A stretch of DNA of 56,853 nt from Lichtheimia corymbifera B2541 (GCA_000697475.1 JNEU01000831.1:1-56853); one strand, 5' to 3'. Shown: positions 10,310 through 23,284, numbered from the stretch's first letter. Notes: a model not told the origin generated them from the letters alone. A program made the numbers and translations.

Positions 10310-11780
10310 TTTGTTCGTTCTTATACAAGGTTGAATAAATAGCGTTAGCTGAAAATTACTGTAAGTAAGCATGGGATATACATGTACTCGTGAAACATTG
10401 TATCACAGCTCAATCTTAAACAGAGAATGAATTAAAAGCTTACAATGTAGCAATCTTATTATATAATAACACACGCTATGCTGGGCATCATCACTCTCGA
10501 ATTAATATATTGCAATACACCAAGCGTTCCACAACCACCCTTTCCTTTCACCATCTGTCAGTACGTGAAGTACTGCAGGAAGCTGTGACAAAAGAATAAA
10601 AGCATCTTGATACGATGAAGTAATGATGCAATCTCGCTTTCCAATCCTCAAGTTTCTATCCCCCTTTCAATCCAGAAACCAACAAGTGATCCATATCTTG
10701 CACGTGTGAACTGATTACAATGTTTTAAATACTATGTTGAATTCAACGAAAAGGTCGAAGAATAGCACACGGTACTATGAGTGTTTATCGAGTAAGTACG
10801 GTTGAGGGGAACAGCATTGTAAGTTGAATAAGCTATGGGTGAATCACATCTAGTCAACAGGATAATTGTGCCATTGTATTCTGGTTGCTGCCGTCATAAG
10901 CATCCTTCATCCGTGATTGTAAAATAGCTGATGCATGCATAGACTTGAGTATTCCAATAGTGTCCATACTGTAAAGCACCTTTCGCCAGAATATAATCCA
11001 TTTCTTCAATTGCAACCAATCCACCATCATCCTCAGCCGTAACCATGTGCTCGTTCCTGCGGACGACACGCCAAGCAACCAAAGCAACATTCCAGGACAT
11101 CCCATCAATGCACTTGATTGCATCCATCCATCCAAATCCATTATATTGGTTGAAACTAGCCATGTGATCGTTGCTGGTATGCTCCCTTTTCCTACGCCTG
11201 GCTGTTGGTCAATCCTTCTTGGTCATCTTCCTTCGCAGCTCATCCAGGCGAAGATTGTTTGTATTGCGGTTGATTTGATAGCTGATATGACATCACATTC
11301 ATTGGAATCCGTATGTGTCAAAACAAGTTGCTGCAAGTAACTTGAGACAACAGAGTAAAGACCTTGCTAATAGCAACAGCTGTTACGTTTTGTCGCGGCA
11401 GAGAAGTGTGCAAGAGCGCGTGTTCTAGTAGAGTGACAAGGCTGTGAACACCATTTGAGACAATGGAGTAAAGGCCTTGCTGATAGCAATTGCTGGAATG
11501 AATGCTGTTACGATCGGTCGTGGTTGAAGATTGTATAAAAAGTGGAGTGTCAAGGAACGGGTGTTTTCGAGGGGTGCATACGCCATGGACTTCCATTCAG
11601 TCAGAGAAAATTGAATCAAGAGAAGTGTAGGATTGACATGATGGGTTGGAGCAGGACATTCGTTCCCAGATGGTAGTTGTACTTGAATGGGCCAGCAGTT
11701 GAGAATGGGAAGAAGAGAAAATAAAGTGGAAGTGGAAGAGCTGGAAATTAAAGTTGGTTGAGCTGTCAGGCATATTCATG
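10310..11780 (-). repeat. Dispersed repeat family R2, copy C (inverted)
   Basis: This is the reverse complement of copies A and B. The segment at 10860-11165 carries MDAIKC...SWNVALVAW on the minus strand and then frameshifts. The segment at 11330-11600 carries the 'tagcaa' / 'ccattgtctca' modules. The end near 10316-10430 matches, inverted, the 3960-4040 end of copy A. Confidence 0.75.
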
Positions 11781-11789
11781 CACACTGTA

Positions 11790-12425
11790 AATTGATCCAT
11801 GATCTTGATTGCCTCTTTTGAACCTGTAACTTTCACACAAGATGCTCTTGGAGATGCTGAACAACTTTGTATTAATAAAGAACCCACACTTCATTTGAAA
11901 ATTTTGAATGGGAGGGTATAATATGGGGTTTACTATTGGCGGTCGGAAATGGGATACGCGCCGGATTCATTGAAATGTCATTTAGTATGTATTACCTTGG
12001 GATTGCCCATTTTGAACTTGAAATTTGGTCAGAAGGTTCGCTGATACATGCTGATCAACTCCATTCATTTAAAATCGCAGGCTTCATTATAAATGTTTTG
12101 AATGCGGGGCAGCCCAAATGTAGGGCAAAAGTAGGTTGGGCGCTCCCTGAGCCTGAGATTGGCTATCTCGAGCCTGAAACTCTCATGCAAGGTACTTTCG
12201 ATCACGGCGAGCCATTTATTTCTCATAAAAATGCCATCCTTCATTACGAAGATTTTGAATGGCAGCGCCCAAATGTATGGACGAAAACATAGATAAGATA
12301 TACGGACCGCGCCCGCCGATATTGGTCATCTCGAATATGAAACTTGGTCAGAAGGTCCTCTCGGCCACGCTGATCGACTTCGTTCTCATAAAGATGCCAC
12401 ACTTCATCATGGCAACTTGTAGAAA
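11790..12425 (-). repeat. Repeat family R1, block III (inverted)
   Basis: The R1 modules appear as reverse complements, for example CATGCTGATCAACTCCATTC at 12048 and 'tgaaacttggtcagaaggt' at 12338. ORFs across it are not conserved with the other R1 blocks. Confidence 0.75.
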
Positions 12426-12429
12426 CAGG

Positions 12430-13025
12430 CACCTCTATTGTGTTTACATATACTGTAAGCGTGATGCTATATGAGAAATGGTGTTTGTTCATTGTGAAGT
12501 ATCATGCAAATGAGCTGTGTTACACAAGCACGCCCCTGCGCACCTTCCGCTCTATTAGGGCCACGCTACTTTACAATGAACAAACGCCACTTGTCATATA
12601 GCATCACGCTTATAGCATATGTATTAACATAAAGGTGCCTGTATCTCTAAACTTTACATAGAAAGTAGGGTCTTCAATCGAACAAAGTTGCGCGGCGGGG
12701 TGAAGCGCACCTTGTGTAGAAGTTTCACGGATCGTCGTGGCCATTCTCAGATTCACCCAATGTCACCACCAGCCAAAGTAGATCAGGTCAACCTCTTGAA
12801 TTTTTTTTTCGACTTTGGCTGGTGGTGACATTGCGAAATCTAGGATCGCCGAGCTTGATCATGAAACTTGCACCCAAGGTGCACTCGACCTAGCCGAGCA
12901 ACTTTGTTCGATTGTAGACCCCACGTTTCATTGTAAAGTTTAGAGATACAGGCAGCTTTATGTTTTACATATGGGTATAAGCGTGATGCTATATATAAGG
13001 TCGTCTTTTTTCATTGTCAATCGCC
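12430..13025 (-). repeat. Foldback element FB5, an inverted copy of FB2 plus an extra arm
   Basis: 12566-13022 is a palindrome with the same arms and AT-rich core as FB2. Here the 'ggccattctcagattcaccc' inner arm is on the left and the 'gcgaaatctaggatcgccg' inner arm is on the right, so the element is in opposite orientation. 12430-12560 adds another outer arm of the type seen in FB3 (CATGCAAATGAGCTGTGTTRC). No coding capacity. Confidence 0.85.
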
Positions 13026-13449
13026 TCACTTGTATTAGAGCCAAAGATGCAGAAGGACCTGTTTGTGCAACTTGGCCGTGGGATAGGAGGAGAAGGGGTG
13101 CAACCCTATTGGTGGAGGATGCATGATGGACAGAGGACTATAGTAAGGTCCACCTATGATAGCCCGTATGGAATCTTTTACAAGCTAACCATGGCATGGT
13201 CAATAAGCCAAAGATGATCAATGGCTTCGAAAGTATCTTGTGTGAAGGTACATGAAGCGTAAGATGCAAATTGCTTTTCATCCATCAGCATTCATCCTGA
13301 ACACAGCATGGTATTATGAAACTAGTGATCTATTTGCAGCAGGCTCATCCCATTTTATTGGCGCTCTTTAAGACCATCATCCTTTCTAGAACCGTATTTA
13401 TTACCATGCTAATATCTACATAATACAATCATGGAGACTACCACCAAGG
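13026..13449. other. Boundary of repeat block and gene space; no gene recognised
   Basis: The segment near 13085-13170 ('gggtgcaaccctattgg', 'cctatgatagcccgtatgg') has a weak inverted counterpart near 10258-10310. Otherwise no structure was recognised. Confidence 0.4.
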
Positions 13450-14554
13450 TCAAATCATCCAAAACATGATCCGTGCTGTCTGAGCAAACGACGGCCATAA
13501 TTGGATAAACCAGGTGCTCTTCCAAAGTGTTCTTGATATTGTCCCTGTGCCCTTGTTGCCATAAAAAGATACATCTTCACCGGGCAAGTTGATCCACGAA
13601 CAGGTTGTGCCTTGTGAAATAGCCATACATCTTGTTGTTTGATACACCTCCATCATTGCCCAGAACTCTTGGTGAATTGCGTTATGTCGTTTCTCCTCGC
13701 TTGCATTTCCCTCGGTACTTTTGCGGATATATTCGATGATGACCTTGTTCTCTTTCACAAATACACTGGGAAAAAATTCAGTAAAAAAATCAACAGCAGG
13801 CTTTCATCTTACCGTGATACTCCTGCTTTAGTACGCAAAGATCATACTTGCTGCTGCTAGGCGATTTTGATTTCTTGAAAATGAAATTTCCTTTTCCAAC
13901 ATATGATCGGAAAGCAGAGATGGTCTCCGTAGCCGAACTGATTGGTTTGATGCTCTTGAACATGTCATCGTATGATACGCTCTCCTGGTACTCGTATGCC
14001 CCTTGATCCAATTCGTAGAAAGCGTTCTTCGGTAGATAGCACTGATCGATGAATCGTGATAAGGCTACTGTGCTGTCACCGAGAATGGGCATCGTGGGCT
14101 GAGGTGTGCTCTCAAACTCATGGCGGACCTCTAGATAAGGAGTGAAGTACTGGGGAGACCCGTATACCCGTGATCGCAGAGCCGTAACTGGGACGCGCTG
14201 ATCTGACATGTAGCAAAATTCGTACTGACTTCCCAGTTCCCGATCAAAACGTTCTCTGGAGATGGCAATATTGTCTGGCGGTGGTTCGAGCATGTGGTAA
14301 ATACACAACGCTTTGTCTTTGGTGGGAAGTGACATGGACGACGACCTCCGGTACTAAAAGCCTCCCAGTCTCCAACGACCTTTTGGCCATGTCTGGCATT
14401 CTGGTGTTGCAGCGAAGAACAAACACCAGGGTCTTTCGGCTGAATCCAAGGACGCCGTAATATCATATCTCATGGGGGCTGTAATAGTCTGTTCCAATGG
14501 ACCCAGCTTTGGACGTCGACTTTTACAAAAGAAGAACATGAACATAACCTTCAT
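13450..14554 (-). pseudogene. Unrecognised protein locus, probably disrupted
   Basis: The best reading is an exon from ATG at 14335 (MSLPTKDKAL...) to a strong donor (GTAAGA) just below 13813, then about 100 residues (…VIIEYIRKST…FWMI) ending at 13450. Joining the two with the obvious acceptor (TTTTCCCAG) gives an early stop. Frame is kept only with a later acceptor (…GTGAAAG) or a weak earlier donor. Upstream, a 66-residue frame from about 14554 is in the same frame as MSLPTK and separated by a single TAG. I recognise no domain; the 181-residue part is soluble-looking and charged. An in-frame stop plus a frame conflict suggest a decaying gene, but unusual splicing is possible. Confidence 0.45.
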
Positions 14555-15046
14555 GATGCTAAATGGCTAGGTTTACTTTAATAAAAGAGCCAGATATTAC
14601 AATGAGAAGAAGATAGGAATGGAATGCTGAAAATCATCACCAATACTGTTGGTATCGGTTCATACAGTGAAAAGTTTATTCACTATTGCCATGCTCACAT
14701 CGACTTGGGCTTTGAAGGAATATGATGGAAGTAAGAGAATTGTGGGAGTAAAATGACGGTGACAACATCGTTGTTTACAATGTATGTGGGCGTAGGTGCA
14801 TTTCTGTGATCATAAAGTGTTTGACTGCAATGATGATGAGCTGCTATATTAACGTGACATCTTCCTTGGGAGAATAGTGCACGACGTAAACATGCCTGGT
14901 TATGACGGTCATAAAAAAGAAAATGATTGCTGATGTGTGCAGGTGCCTGGGTGTATGTGTAAATTCTGTGGCCATAAGAGAAACCATTCATCCATTTATA
15001 AAAAGAGAGTGACCTTTGCAATCAAAGCCTATTTATTGTTCATTGC
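14555..15046. other. Intergenic stretch without a firm gene
   Basis: The plus strand has a short stretch near 14753-14810 encoding VTTSLF..VGVG, which resembles the small ORF at 23117-23284, and then stops. Nothing else is supported. Confidence 0.4.
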
Positions 15047-16335
15047 TCAAAAGAGGATGCGGAAAGGATAGGCACCGTTCTTAAGCTTGAATAAGTTCAT
15101 CAAACCGCTAAAGACGATAAAGATGCACATAACCCATACGTAGGTGCTGATGCGTTGATGCTGCTTATCCTTGATCTTGGGGACAAAGACTGCCAGAGCA
15201 ACGGTTGCCATAGCCAAAATCCCATCTACCAACCAAGCCGTATTAGCCTCCCCATAATGATCCAGACACTGAGTGAGAAGAGTGTTACTTACAAATAGCT
15301 GCTACGATACGCGACTCCAATCCAAGTTGTTGCTGGAAACTATACCATGGTGTGTCAGTGACATGTCAAAATGATCCAAGAGATGTAACTTACCCTCCTG
15401 CAACAAAGTTCATTTTTCCGTTAGGACCAGGCATGACATAGGGAGGGTTACGGATTTGATTCCACATTTGACCGGAGATCATGATCAGAATAAAGAGAAT
15501 CGAGAAAGCAGCCCATGTATTCTTGTGATGGAAGACCAAGCTGAAATGACGATACAACAACTTGAGAATAGCTGCTGCACCCACCACCAAAAATGCCTTG
15601 ATGCCAAAGCTGAAATAATCAAAAGGACGCTTGACAGGGACATGGAGACCGCTCTCACGTGATACAAAGTTGGCAAAGCTTTCGGCAGAGAAACCACTAG
15701 AGTGTGTACATATGTGTTAACAGGTATCATTCACAGTGGTTGGATTGGGTGCTTACCTTCTGGCGAGATCGTATTTGGTAGGTTCGACTTTTTGACCAGG
15801 TTTGGCGGGAGGGAAATAAAGTACATTGGGAGCCGTTTGAAGACCCAGCTATTATTGGATGGGTGGATGCATGAGCCAATCATTCATATCACCCAATTGT
15901 CCAGCCTACCTTTTGATAAATAGCCTGACCATCCTTGAAATCCAAATGACCGAAAAAGACGCGTGTTGGGTCCTCTGTGCTTTGGAAACTGGATGCAACA
16001 AGTTTGTACTCGGGGTCGAATTCACTGGTGTGTGTCAAAAGTGTATGTGAGTGAGCAGCCATATCCTATATCATCACACAAGCGCGCGCGTCGAACGTTT
16101 ACCGGCATGGACCACAGTTAAAGTAGTCGCCCAAGGCAGTGAGCAATACCACCATGCCGTAATTGCGTTTTCCTTCGGTGAATTGCGTATATGTGTTGGA
16201 TGTGAGCTTGACAAGACCGTTGTTGTTCTTGGCCATTTTGGCAAGTCGTTGTGTTTTGGCGTCGGTGGCCTCTGCATACACCATGGCGAGACATTGCAAA
16301 AGAATAGCTGCGACCAGCACGAGCGATCGCTTCAT
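15047..16335 (-). CDS. OST3: Oligosaccharyltransferase subunit OST3/OST6 (MagT1/TUSC3 family)
   Basis: Subunit of the ER oligosaccharyltransferase that transfers the lipid-linked glycan to Asn; the lumenal thioredoxin-like domain assists glycosylation near cysteines. Six exons: 16335-16103, 16024-15910, 15848-15757, 15696-15394, 15339-15293, 15225-15047, giving 322 aa. Residues 1-21 are a signal peptide. The thioredoxin-like domain has a CGPC redox motif (Cys74, Cys77), and four hydrophobic segments fill the C-terminal half, the family layout. The last intron uses a GGCTAATAC branch site; a nearer AG would make a 24-bp intron and break the frame. The start is the only ATG before the signal peptide. 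OST3 versus OST6 cannot be settled without a tree. Confidence 0.92.
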
Positions 16336-16567
16336 GATGAGTAAAATAGCGCAGGAACAAGGTAGAGATAATTGCCTGCTGGTGCGATTTCATTGGAAGT
16401 TTGGCGCGGGCTTTCGTGGAACACATGCACACGTGATCACTCCTTTATCAACTGTCAAAAATGAGCCTATATAGATAGTGATATATAAAATGATGATCTT
16501 TTTTGCTTGACAATTATATGTACAGCTTTAATACATCCCGGTTGGTAGGGGGACATAAGTCTATTAC

Positions 16568-16573
<6 letters not shown>

Positions 16574-16599
<26 letters not shown>
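16574..16599. repeat. (GA)n microsatellite
   Basis: An uninterrupted GA run lies between the 5' end of OST3/6 and the 3' end of the NIPA gene. GA/CT tracts recur near several starts in this window (18130, 34678, 53300). Confidence 0.95.
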
Positions 16600-16604
<5 letters not shown>

Positions 16605-16704
16605 GGAATTGACTACTAACGAGACAGAGTGTGTGTGCGAGTTGTTGCGTGGAGTCAAGTTTTGTCACGATGGATCCTGAGAAAAGACGTTGATTCTTCT
16701 ACTT

Positions 16705-18104
16705 TCACCGAAATCGTTGAGCACTTGTTCTTCTCGGCCGATCTTCATCATCGGAATCATCATTAAGCTCAGTGAGACCTAGGGCATCTTCGTCATCGAG
16801 CAAGTATTCTTCATCCTCGCTTCTTGGATGACCGCTTTGAGTGTTGTTGGTATTGCTGTGGGCGCCAGCGCCACCTCCTCGGGCTATAGAATCCAGTAAA
16901 TAGACACCCGTAAAGATCACAATGAAGCCGGCAATCAATGAGATGACGTAAACAGGGCTGTCGACATTGAATCCCTTGAATAAAATGGTGGATGCTGTAA
17001 TGGTGGCGGTTGTAAAACAAACAAAATAGATAGGGTTGACACTAGAATGATGCGTTAATATGCCCATCCATCCCGATTCATTCAACCTCATCATCACTTA
17101 CACATTGGTAGAAAACTGCTCCAATGCCTTGTTGAAATAATTCATTTGGGTAACGATGCAAACGGCCACGACAATACCAAAGGCGTAGGTGGAAGGATGC
17201 GTGAATTGATTATTGCCGGCAAATGTAAGTTTGACCGCAATGCCGAATGCTTTGATAGACATGACCGATACTGAGCCGACCAGGGAACAAATCGATACGT
17301 AGACGAATGGATTCTTTTTGCCGTACTTGGGAACCACCCAATAAATCATAAAGACGCTGATAAGAATGACCATGGCACAATAGAACAAAAAGCCTAGGCT
17401 TTGAATGAGTCCTCTTTTCCTCCAATGGACAATGACCTTTGCTTTTCTCCCACCCTCCTTTACCTGGTTGTAAGGCGTAGAATAATAATTCATCAATCGA
17501 GGTGACATTTTTGTCTTCGGGTGCATGAAGTACGACGATCAATGATCCAACCACGGAAAGTAGACATCCGACACGTCCAATTGGTCCGAGCGTCTCCTTT
17601 AAGAAAATCGATGCAAAAATGGCTCTAACAATAATAAAGACCATTAATAACCTCACCCTCCCTCATGATTATTGTTGTTGTCACCTACCCAAGAATGACA
17701 CTGAGTGATCCAAGAGGCGTAACGAGAATAGCAGGTGCAAATGAATAGGCTGAAAAGTTGAGAACTTCACCAACCGCCACTATTGAAAAAAGACCGGTAA
17801 TATTTAGCCGACAAGCTTCACACGGCAAGTCCACCCACACACACGTAGCCTTGATCGTAAAACTTACTCGTTCCCATGCCGGCCCACCACGTCCAATTTC
17901 GAAGATAGTGATGCTTGCCATCAGCCGCAGAAACACCTGCATACGAGCATGAGTGCCATGCCAACGACTCGTTTTTTGTTTGAACCGATTACCATGCCGT
18001 TTCTGTGCATTCATCAAGCCTTTCTTGGTAATAATAAACGACAAGCCAATAAAGAGACTTGAGCTCATGGCAAGAATGAGCCCAACATATTTGTCCTGTA
18101 TCAT
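16705..18104 (-). CDS. NIPA-family magnesium transporter
   Basis: Predicted Mg2+ transporter of the NIPA family (drug/metabolite transporter fold). Six exons: 18104-17993, 17936-17868, 17779-17689, 17624-17464, 17393-17102, 17041-16705, giving 353 aa. It begins with YVGLILAMSSSLFIGLSF, then YLRNWTWWAGM, GEVLNFSAYSFAPAILVTPL, SIFLKETLGPIGRVGC and the HAPED motif after TM4. Later segments include PKYGKKNPFVYVSICSLVGS and QMNYFNKAL, as in human NIPA2. The C-terminal ~60 residues are cytosolic, with an acidic run (EDEEYLLDDEDA). All splice phases agree with the family alignment. Localisation (endosome or plasma membrane) is inferred from the family. Confidence 0.93.
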
Positions 18105-19087
18105 CAAAGGTGCCGGTGGGTTGTAAAAGAGAGAGAGAGAGAACGGAGGTGGGGGAATAAAAAGGTTTTCGAAAGAGAGAAAGGCCCACCACTACTACAT
18201 GATGCCCGACATGGATCATTTTGCAGGATGTCACATGTGTATGTATATGTATGAGTGTGTCTATTCAATCATCATCATCATGGAACAGTTCTAATCTCAA
18301 GATAAACGATGCAATTGAACGTTTCATTGTTCTCCATAATAATGCTGTATTCCATTCATGCGTTCAGACCAGTAGCTCTTATGGTAGCATAAAGTTGAAT
18401 GAAACCTGAAACTAGTTTTAGTCACATGGTACTACGTAGCGTTAAATAGTACTATAATGTCGAAAGTAAAGAACATTCAAGAATTAGATGGATGGATGTT
18501 GTGTAATGAAAAAGTCATTTAGAGGAGATTCCTCGGGGAGTAGCCCCGTGATGTCCATCTCATAATACAATGAGAAGGCTCTTTAAAGGTTTTGACAATC
18601 AATGCAGTGCAACGGGTTCTGGAATAATAGATGTGCCGTGTGTGGAAAGGAGTTGTTCGGCGATATGGATATAATGCCAGGGACTGCTGCTCTCATTCAT
18701 GCCTCTGGTGGAGCTTACTAATCCAATGCATAATGAAGAGGAGTCTCTTTTTTTTGTAACAGCCATCCCATTTGCTCTATCCCGGTTTCCGGCCACATCA
18801 TTATACGCGTCTCCCCATTACTCTCTGTGCAACAAGTGGCGCTATATCAGTGTAACAATGAATTACCAGCCAGCGGCATAATGTGGCAAAGTAAAGAGAG
18901 AGAACGAGAGAATGACAGGTGTGGCTCACTTTTGGCAACATGTACTTGGCCTACTGTATTGGATCTTGATGACAAACATGAAAAGTAGGGTGGGGTGTTA
19001 GGTCAGCATTATGAAAAAACGTCTATCTGCATTTCTTTCGGACTAGCAATCGGGCTTATTGGCCATCAATCGTCAAAAGGAATGGAT
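18105..19087. other. Intergenic region between divergent NIPA and SDR genes
   Basis: It contains a GA/CT-rich tract (18130-18142) close to the NIPA start and the SDR promoter at the right end. No other gene was recognised. Confidence 0.5.
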
Positions 19088-19095
19088 TATAAATA
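19088..19095 (+). promoter_or_regulatory. TATA box of the SDR gene
   Basis: TATAAATA lies 56-63 bases before the ATG at 19151, with a short A-rich leader. Confidence 0.6.
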
Positions 19096-19150
19096 CGAGT
19101 TGCCCGACAACGAGTGAATTATTTTGCATCTTTTCTTACTATAACAAAAA

Positions 19151-20038
19151 ATGGGTCTGACTTGGGTTATTACTGGTACTTCGCGTGGTATTGGCGCTGA
19201 ATTCGTCAAGCAACTTAAGAATAAGGGTGATACTGTGATCGCATGCGCAAGAAACCCTGATAGTTCGGACGCCCTCAAGGCCTTGGTTGATGGAAAGCAA
19301 GTCCACGCTGTAAAGATGGATATTACTGATGTTGCTTCTGTCAAGGTAAGGTTCATGCAAAAAAAGTAACCGAAACATGGCTAACGGAAGGACCCTTGTT
19401 ATTGTTCAGGCTGCCACTGACAAGATTTCTGAATTGGCACCCGAAGGCATTGATGTCCTCGTTAACAACAGCGGTGTCGGTACTCCTCAAACCGAACCTC
19501 TCACCATGTAAGCATCTATATCTCACAAAGACATCATCGTGAAGCAGGGCTAACTTTATTTATTCTAGTCAACCTGAAGCCTATACCAATGATTTCAACA
19601 CTAATGTCGTAGGCACATCCATCGTCATCCAGGCTTTGGTACCATTGCTCCGCAAGCGTGATACTCGTCGCATTATCAACATTTCCTCCATCATGGGCTC
19701 TATGGAATGCTCCACCGAAAGTTTCAATCCTTCTGTAAGTAAAAGGAGATCATATCATGCTGGGTTGGTTGTGCTCATCCATATTTACCTCATTGTAGTA
19801 CCGCGTCTCCAAAGCTGCTGTTAACATGTTGACTCGTGTTTTCGCTGCACAACTCAAGGACGAGGGATTCGTTATTGTCTGTGTTCACCCAGGATGGGTT
19901 CAAACTGATATGGGCACTCACCGTGCCCCTCTTACCACTGACCAATCCATCGGCGGCATGCTGAGCGCTTTTGACAAGCTCACCAAGGCATCCAATGGCA
20001 CATTCTTTGATTACAAAGGAGAAACTCTTCCCTGGTAA
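19151..20038 (+). CDS. Short-chain dehydrogenase/reductase (C-factor/sniffer-like)
   Basis: NAD(P)-dependent oxidoreductase of the classical SDR type; substrate unknown. Four exons: 19151-19345, 19410-19507, 19569-19734, 19799-20038, giving 232 aa. The Rossmann glycine motif is TGTSRGIG (residues 8-15), followed by NNSG, the catalytic-Ser region INISSIMGS and the active-site YRVSK (Tyr and Lys). HPGWVQTDMG after the active site is typical of the C-factor/sniffer subgroup of carbonyl reductases. Introns are 60-64 bp with GTAAG(G/C/T) donors. The start is the first ATG after a TATA box. The neighbouring CDK gene is convergent, about 200 bp away. Confidence 0.94.
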
Positions 20039-20237
20039 ATTAAATAAACCATGCATAAATACGTCTTTATATGCGGTGATGTGCTATATAATACACAGTG
20101 ATTGAGGGTTACGATGGAAAGAGGGAGAGAGATACGCAATAAATCAATTGTATGGTGTTGTGAAGGATGCAGTCGTAAAAACAGATGTGGTGTGCGTGTG
20201 TGATATGTATATAATGGGGGTACGTGCGTGTGTATAA

Positions 20238-21775
<1,538 letters not shown>

Positions 21776-22390
21776 CGTCAAAGCAATTGTTGAAGAGAGC
21801 AATGGAGACTGATTGGATATACGTCAATGGTGACACCCGTAGTTGGATATATCGAAAAGAAAAAGGGAAAAAGCAAGAACGTTGAAGGGGATGGCTTGGT
21901 TTTCGTTACAAAAGGAGATGCACGCACGCACACACACACACATTCAACGCAGCCAACTCCACGCGCAATGTTAGATTATTCGATCGCGCGCTCCCCCATT
22001 TTACGCGCGCTTCGGACCTTGGAGTACGATTGAAGAAGAATCGCGATTATTGTTTCACACTAAGGGCAGCCACATTACAATTATGCTAGAAGAAATAAGA
22101 AGAGTATATTTATATGTGCAGTAAAGGATATCTTGAGCTACTATATACAAGGATTAATTACATAAAGGTGGTGTCGGTCAAAGGTCTTGTTCTCGGAAGT
22201 AGTTTGGGGGATCACACACACGGTGGGATAGGGCAGCTTTGTTGAGGTCGGTTGATTGAGGGCATAAACTGGCAGAATCGGTCATGGCGACATGTGCTGT
22301 CGCCTGTGATTCATCGTACTTGCCGAATCAAAGAGATGAGTGGGATGATCTTCACAGAAAATTGTTCGAGTACACGATGAAATTCATGTG
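21776..22390. other. Upstream region of the CDK gene; no further gene recognised
   Basis: It contains an (AC)n stretch near 21925-21945 and GCGCGC-rich sequence near 21985-22010. No promoter element could be fixed. Confidence 0.45.
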
Positions 22391-22890
22391 GTCCCACATT
22401 TGTTATACGGCAGGCGCCTCCGCTTGGACAATCCATGATGAATGCTGTCAATTGGAATCCTGATGTATTATAAACATTAGTCTACGTGTGAAAAGATTAT
22501 TATCATGTTTACCTGTATTAAGAACCCATACACCACCTTGTTGTTTCAATGCTGGATGGTGCTGCCTTTCCTAACTGTAGGCAGCTTCAATTCACCTCCT
22601 TTCAGGGTTTTTGAAACCGTTTGATCATCTTGGAGGCCGGCTTCCACGCAACCGTATTCGTGCTGCAAATCTGAAAACCGAATGTCCATCCACCTTGGTA
22701 CCAATAGCCTGCTTTTTGACTTCACCACTTCCTCCGACTCGTTCCAGATTACGCCGATGTGCTGTCAAAAACAGCATGTCACCAACAAAGGAGTTCCAAT
22801 TTTCTCATCAGATTGGGCTTGCCTTTTCCCTACAAATGTACAAGAAGGCACTCTTAATAAAATTTATCAATGAATAAATGGTATAGCTAC
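22391..22890 (-). pseudogene. Unrecognised gene remnant
   Basis: On the minus strand, an open stretch (…SFVGDMLFLTAHRRNLERV…, about 22800-22630) is followed by stops. A second stretch ending QQGGVWVLNTG leads to a donor (GTAAACATG, near 22513) and a plausible acceptor. The next frame begins with GFQLTAFIMDCPSGGACRIT (near 22455) and ends with LISLIRQVR. The spliced piece reads like a real protein with a Cys-Pro-Ser-Gly-Gly turn, but the upstream part is interrupted by at least three in-frame stops. I do not recognise the family. It is probably a decayed gene, possibly one of a multicopy family. Confidence 0.35.
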
Positions 22891-23202
22891 CTACCACAAA
22901 GGGTCCGTTATGGAACACACCTTGTCATGAGGCACACAATACCACTCCCTCTTATCCATACCGTGGCAATGATTCATCTCGGCCTGCTTTGTATCCTCCA
23001 CACGATGCGCCAATGAGCACATCAAGTGGGCTACATAGATGGATGCATGCGTACCCTCACTTTGGGAATTATATAAAGACTCTCTTTGAGACTTACTAAA
23101 GGCCAATGAAGATGATATGAATACAAGTGGAAAGAAAGGGCGTAGGATGGTGTTGGTGACAACAGCTTTGTTTATATGTGTGGGCGTGGGAATCATTATC
23201 AT
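22891..23202 (-). CDS. Weak ORF, 103 aa, Cys- and His-containing
   Basis: An open frame with a hydrophobic stretch (LRPFFPLVFISSSLAF) and a tail with several Cys and His (HLMCSLAHRV, MNHCHGMDKREWYC). No family was recognised. It overlaps the antisense small ORF at 23117-23284, and only one of the two is likely to be real. Confidence 0.15.
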   Translation of the reverse strand: MIMIPTPTHINKAVVTNTILRPFFPLVFISSSLAFSKSQRESLYNSQSEGTHASIYVAHLMCSLAHRVEDTKQAEMNHCHGMDKREWYCVPHDKVCSITDPLW

Positions 23203-23284
23203 GATTGATCAATCTGATAAAGTGGGTCAAGCATCTTGGGAGAACATGAGTCGAAGTGATAAATCCACCTTCAACTTAAAGTAA
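23117..23284 (+). CDS. Small single-pass membrane protein candidate (55 aa)
   Basis: ATG at 23117 opens a 55-residue frame: a basic start (MNTSGKKGRR), one transmembrane helix (MVLVTTALFICVGVGIIIMI) and a short polar tail. The frame ends at AAGTAAGT, which could also be a donor; splicing to the acceptor after CTCTCTCTCCAAAG would replace the end with about 16 hydrophobic residues. The layout resembles small mitochondrial or ER assembly factors, but I cannot name a family. A degenerate echo (VTTSLF..VGVG) lies at 14753-14810. Confidence 0.35.
   Translation: MNTSGKKGRRMVLVTTALFICVGVGIIIMIDQSDKVGQASWENMSRSDKSTFNLK

Noticed and set aside
15226..15292. A 24-bp last intron in OST3/6 ending at the first CAG
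   Set aside because: Too short and out of frame; the 67-bp intron with a CTAAT branch site restores the conserved frame.
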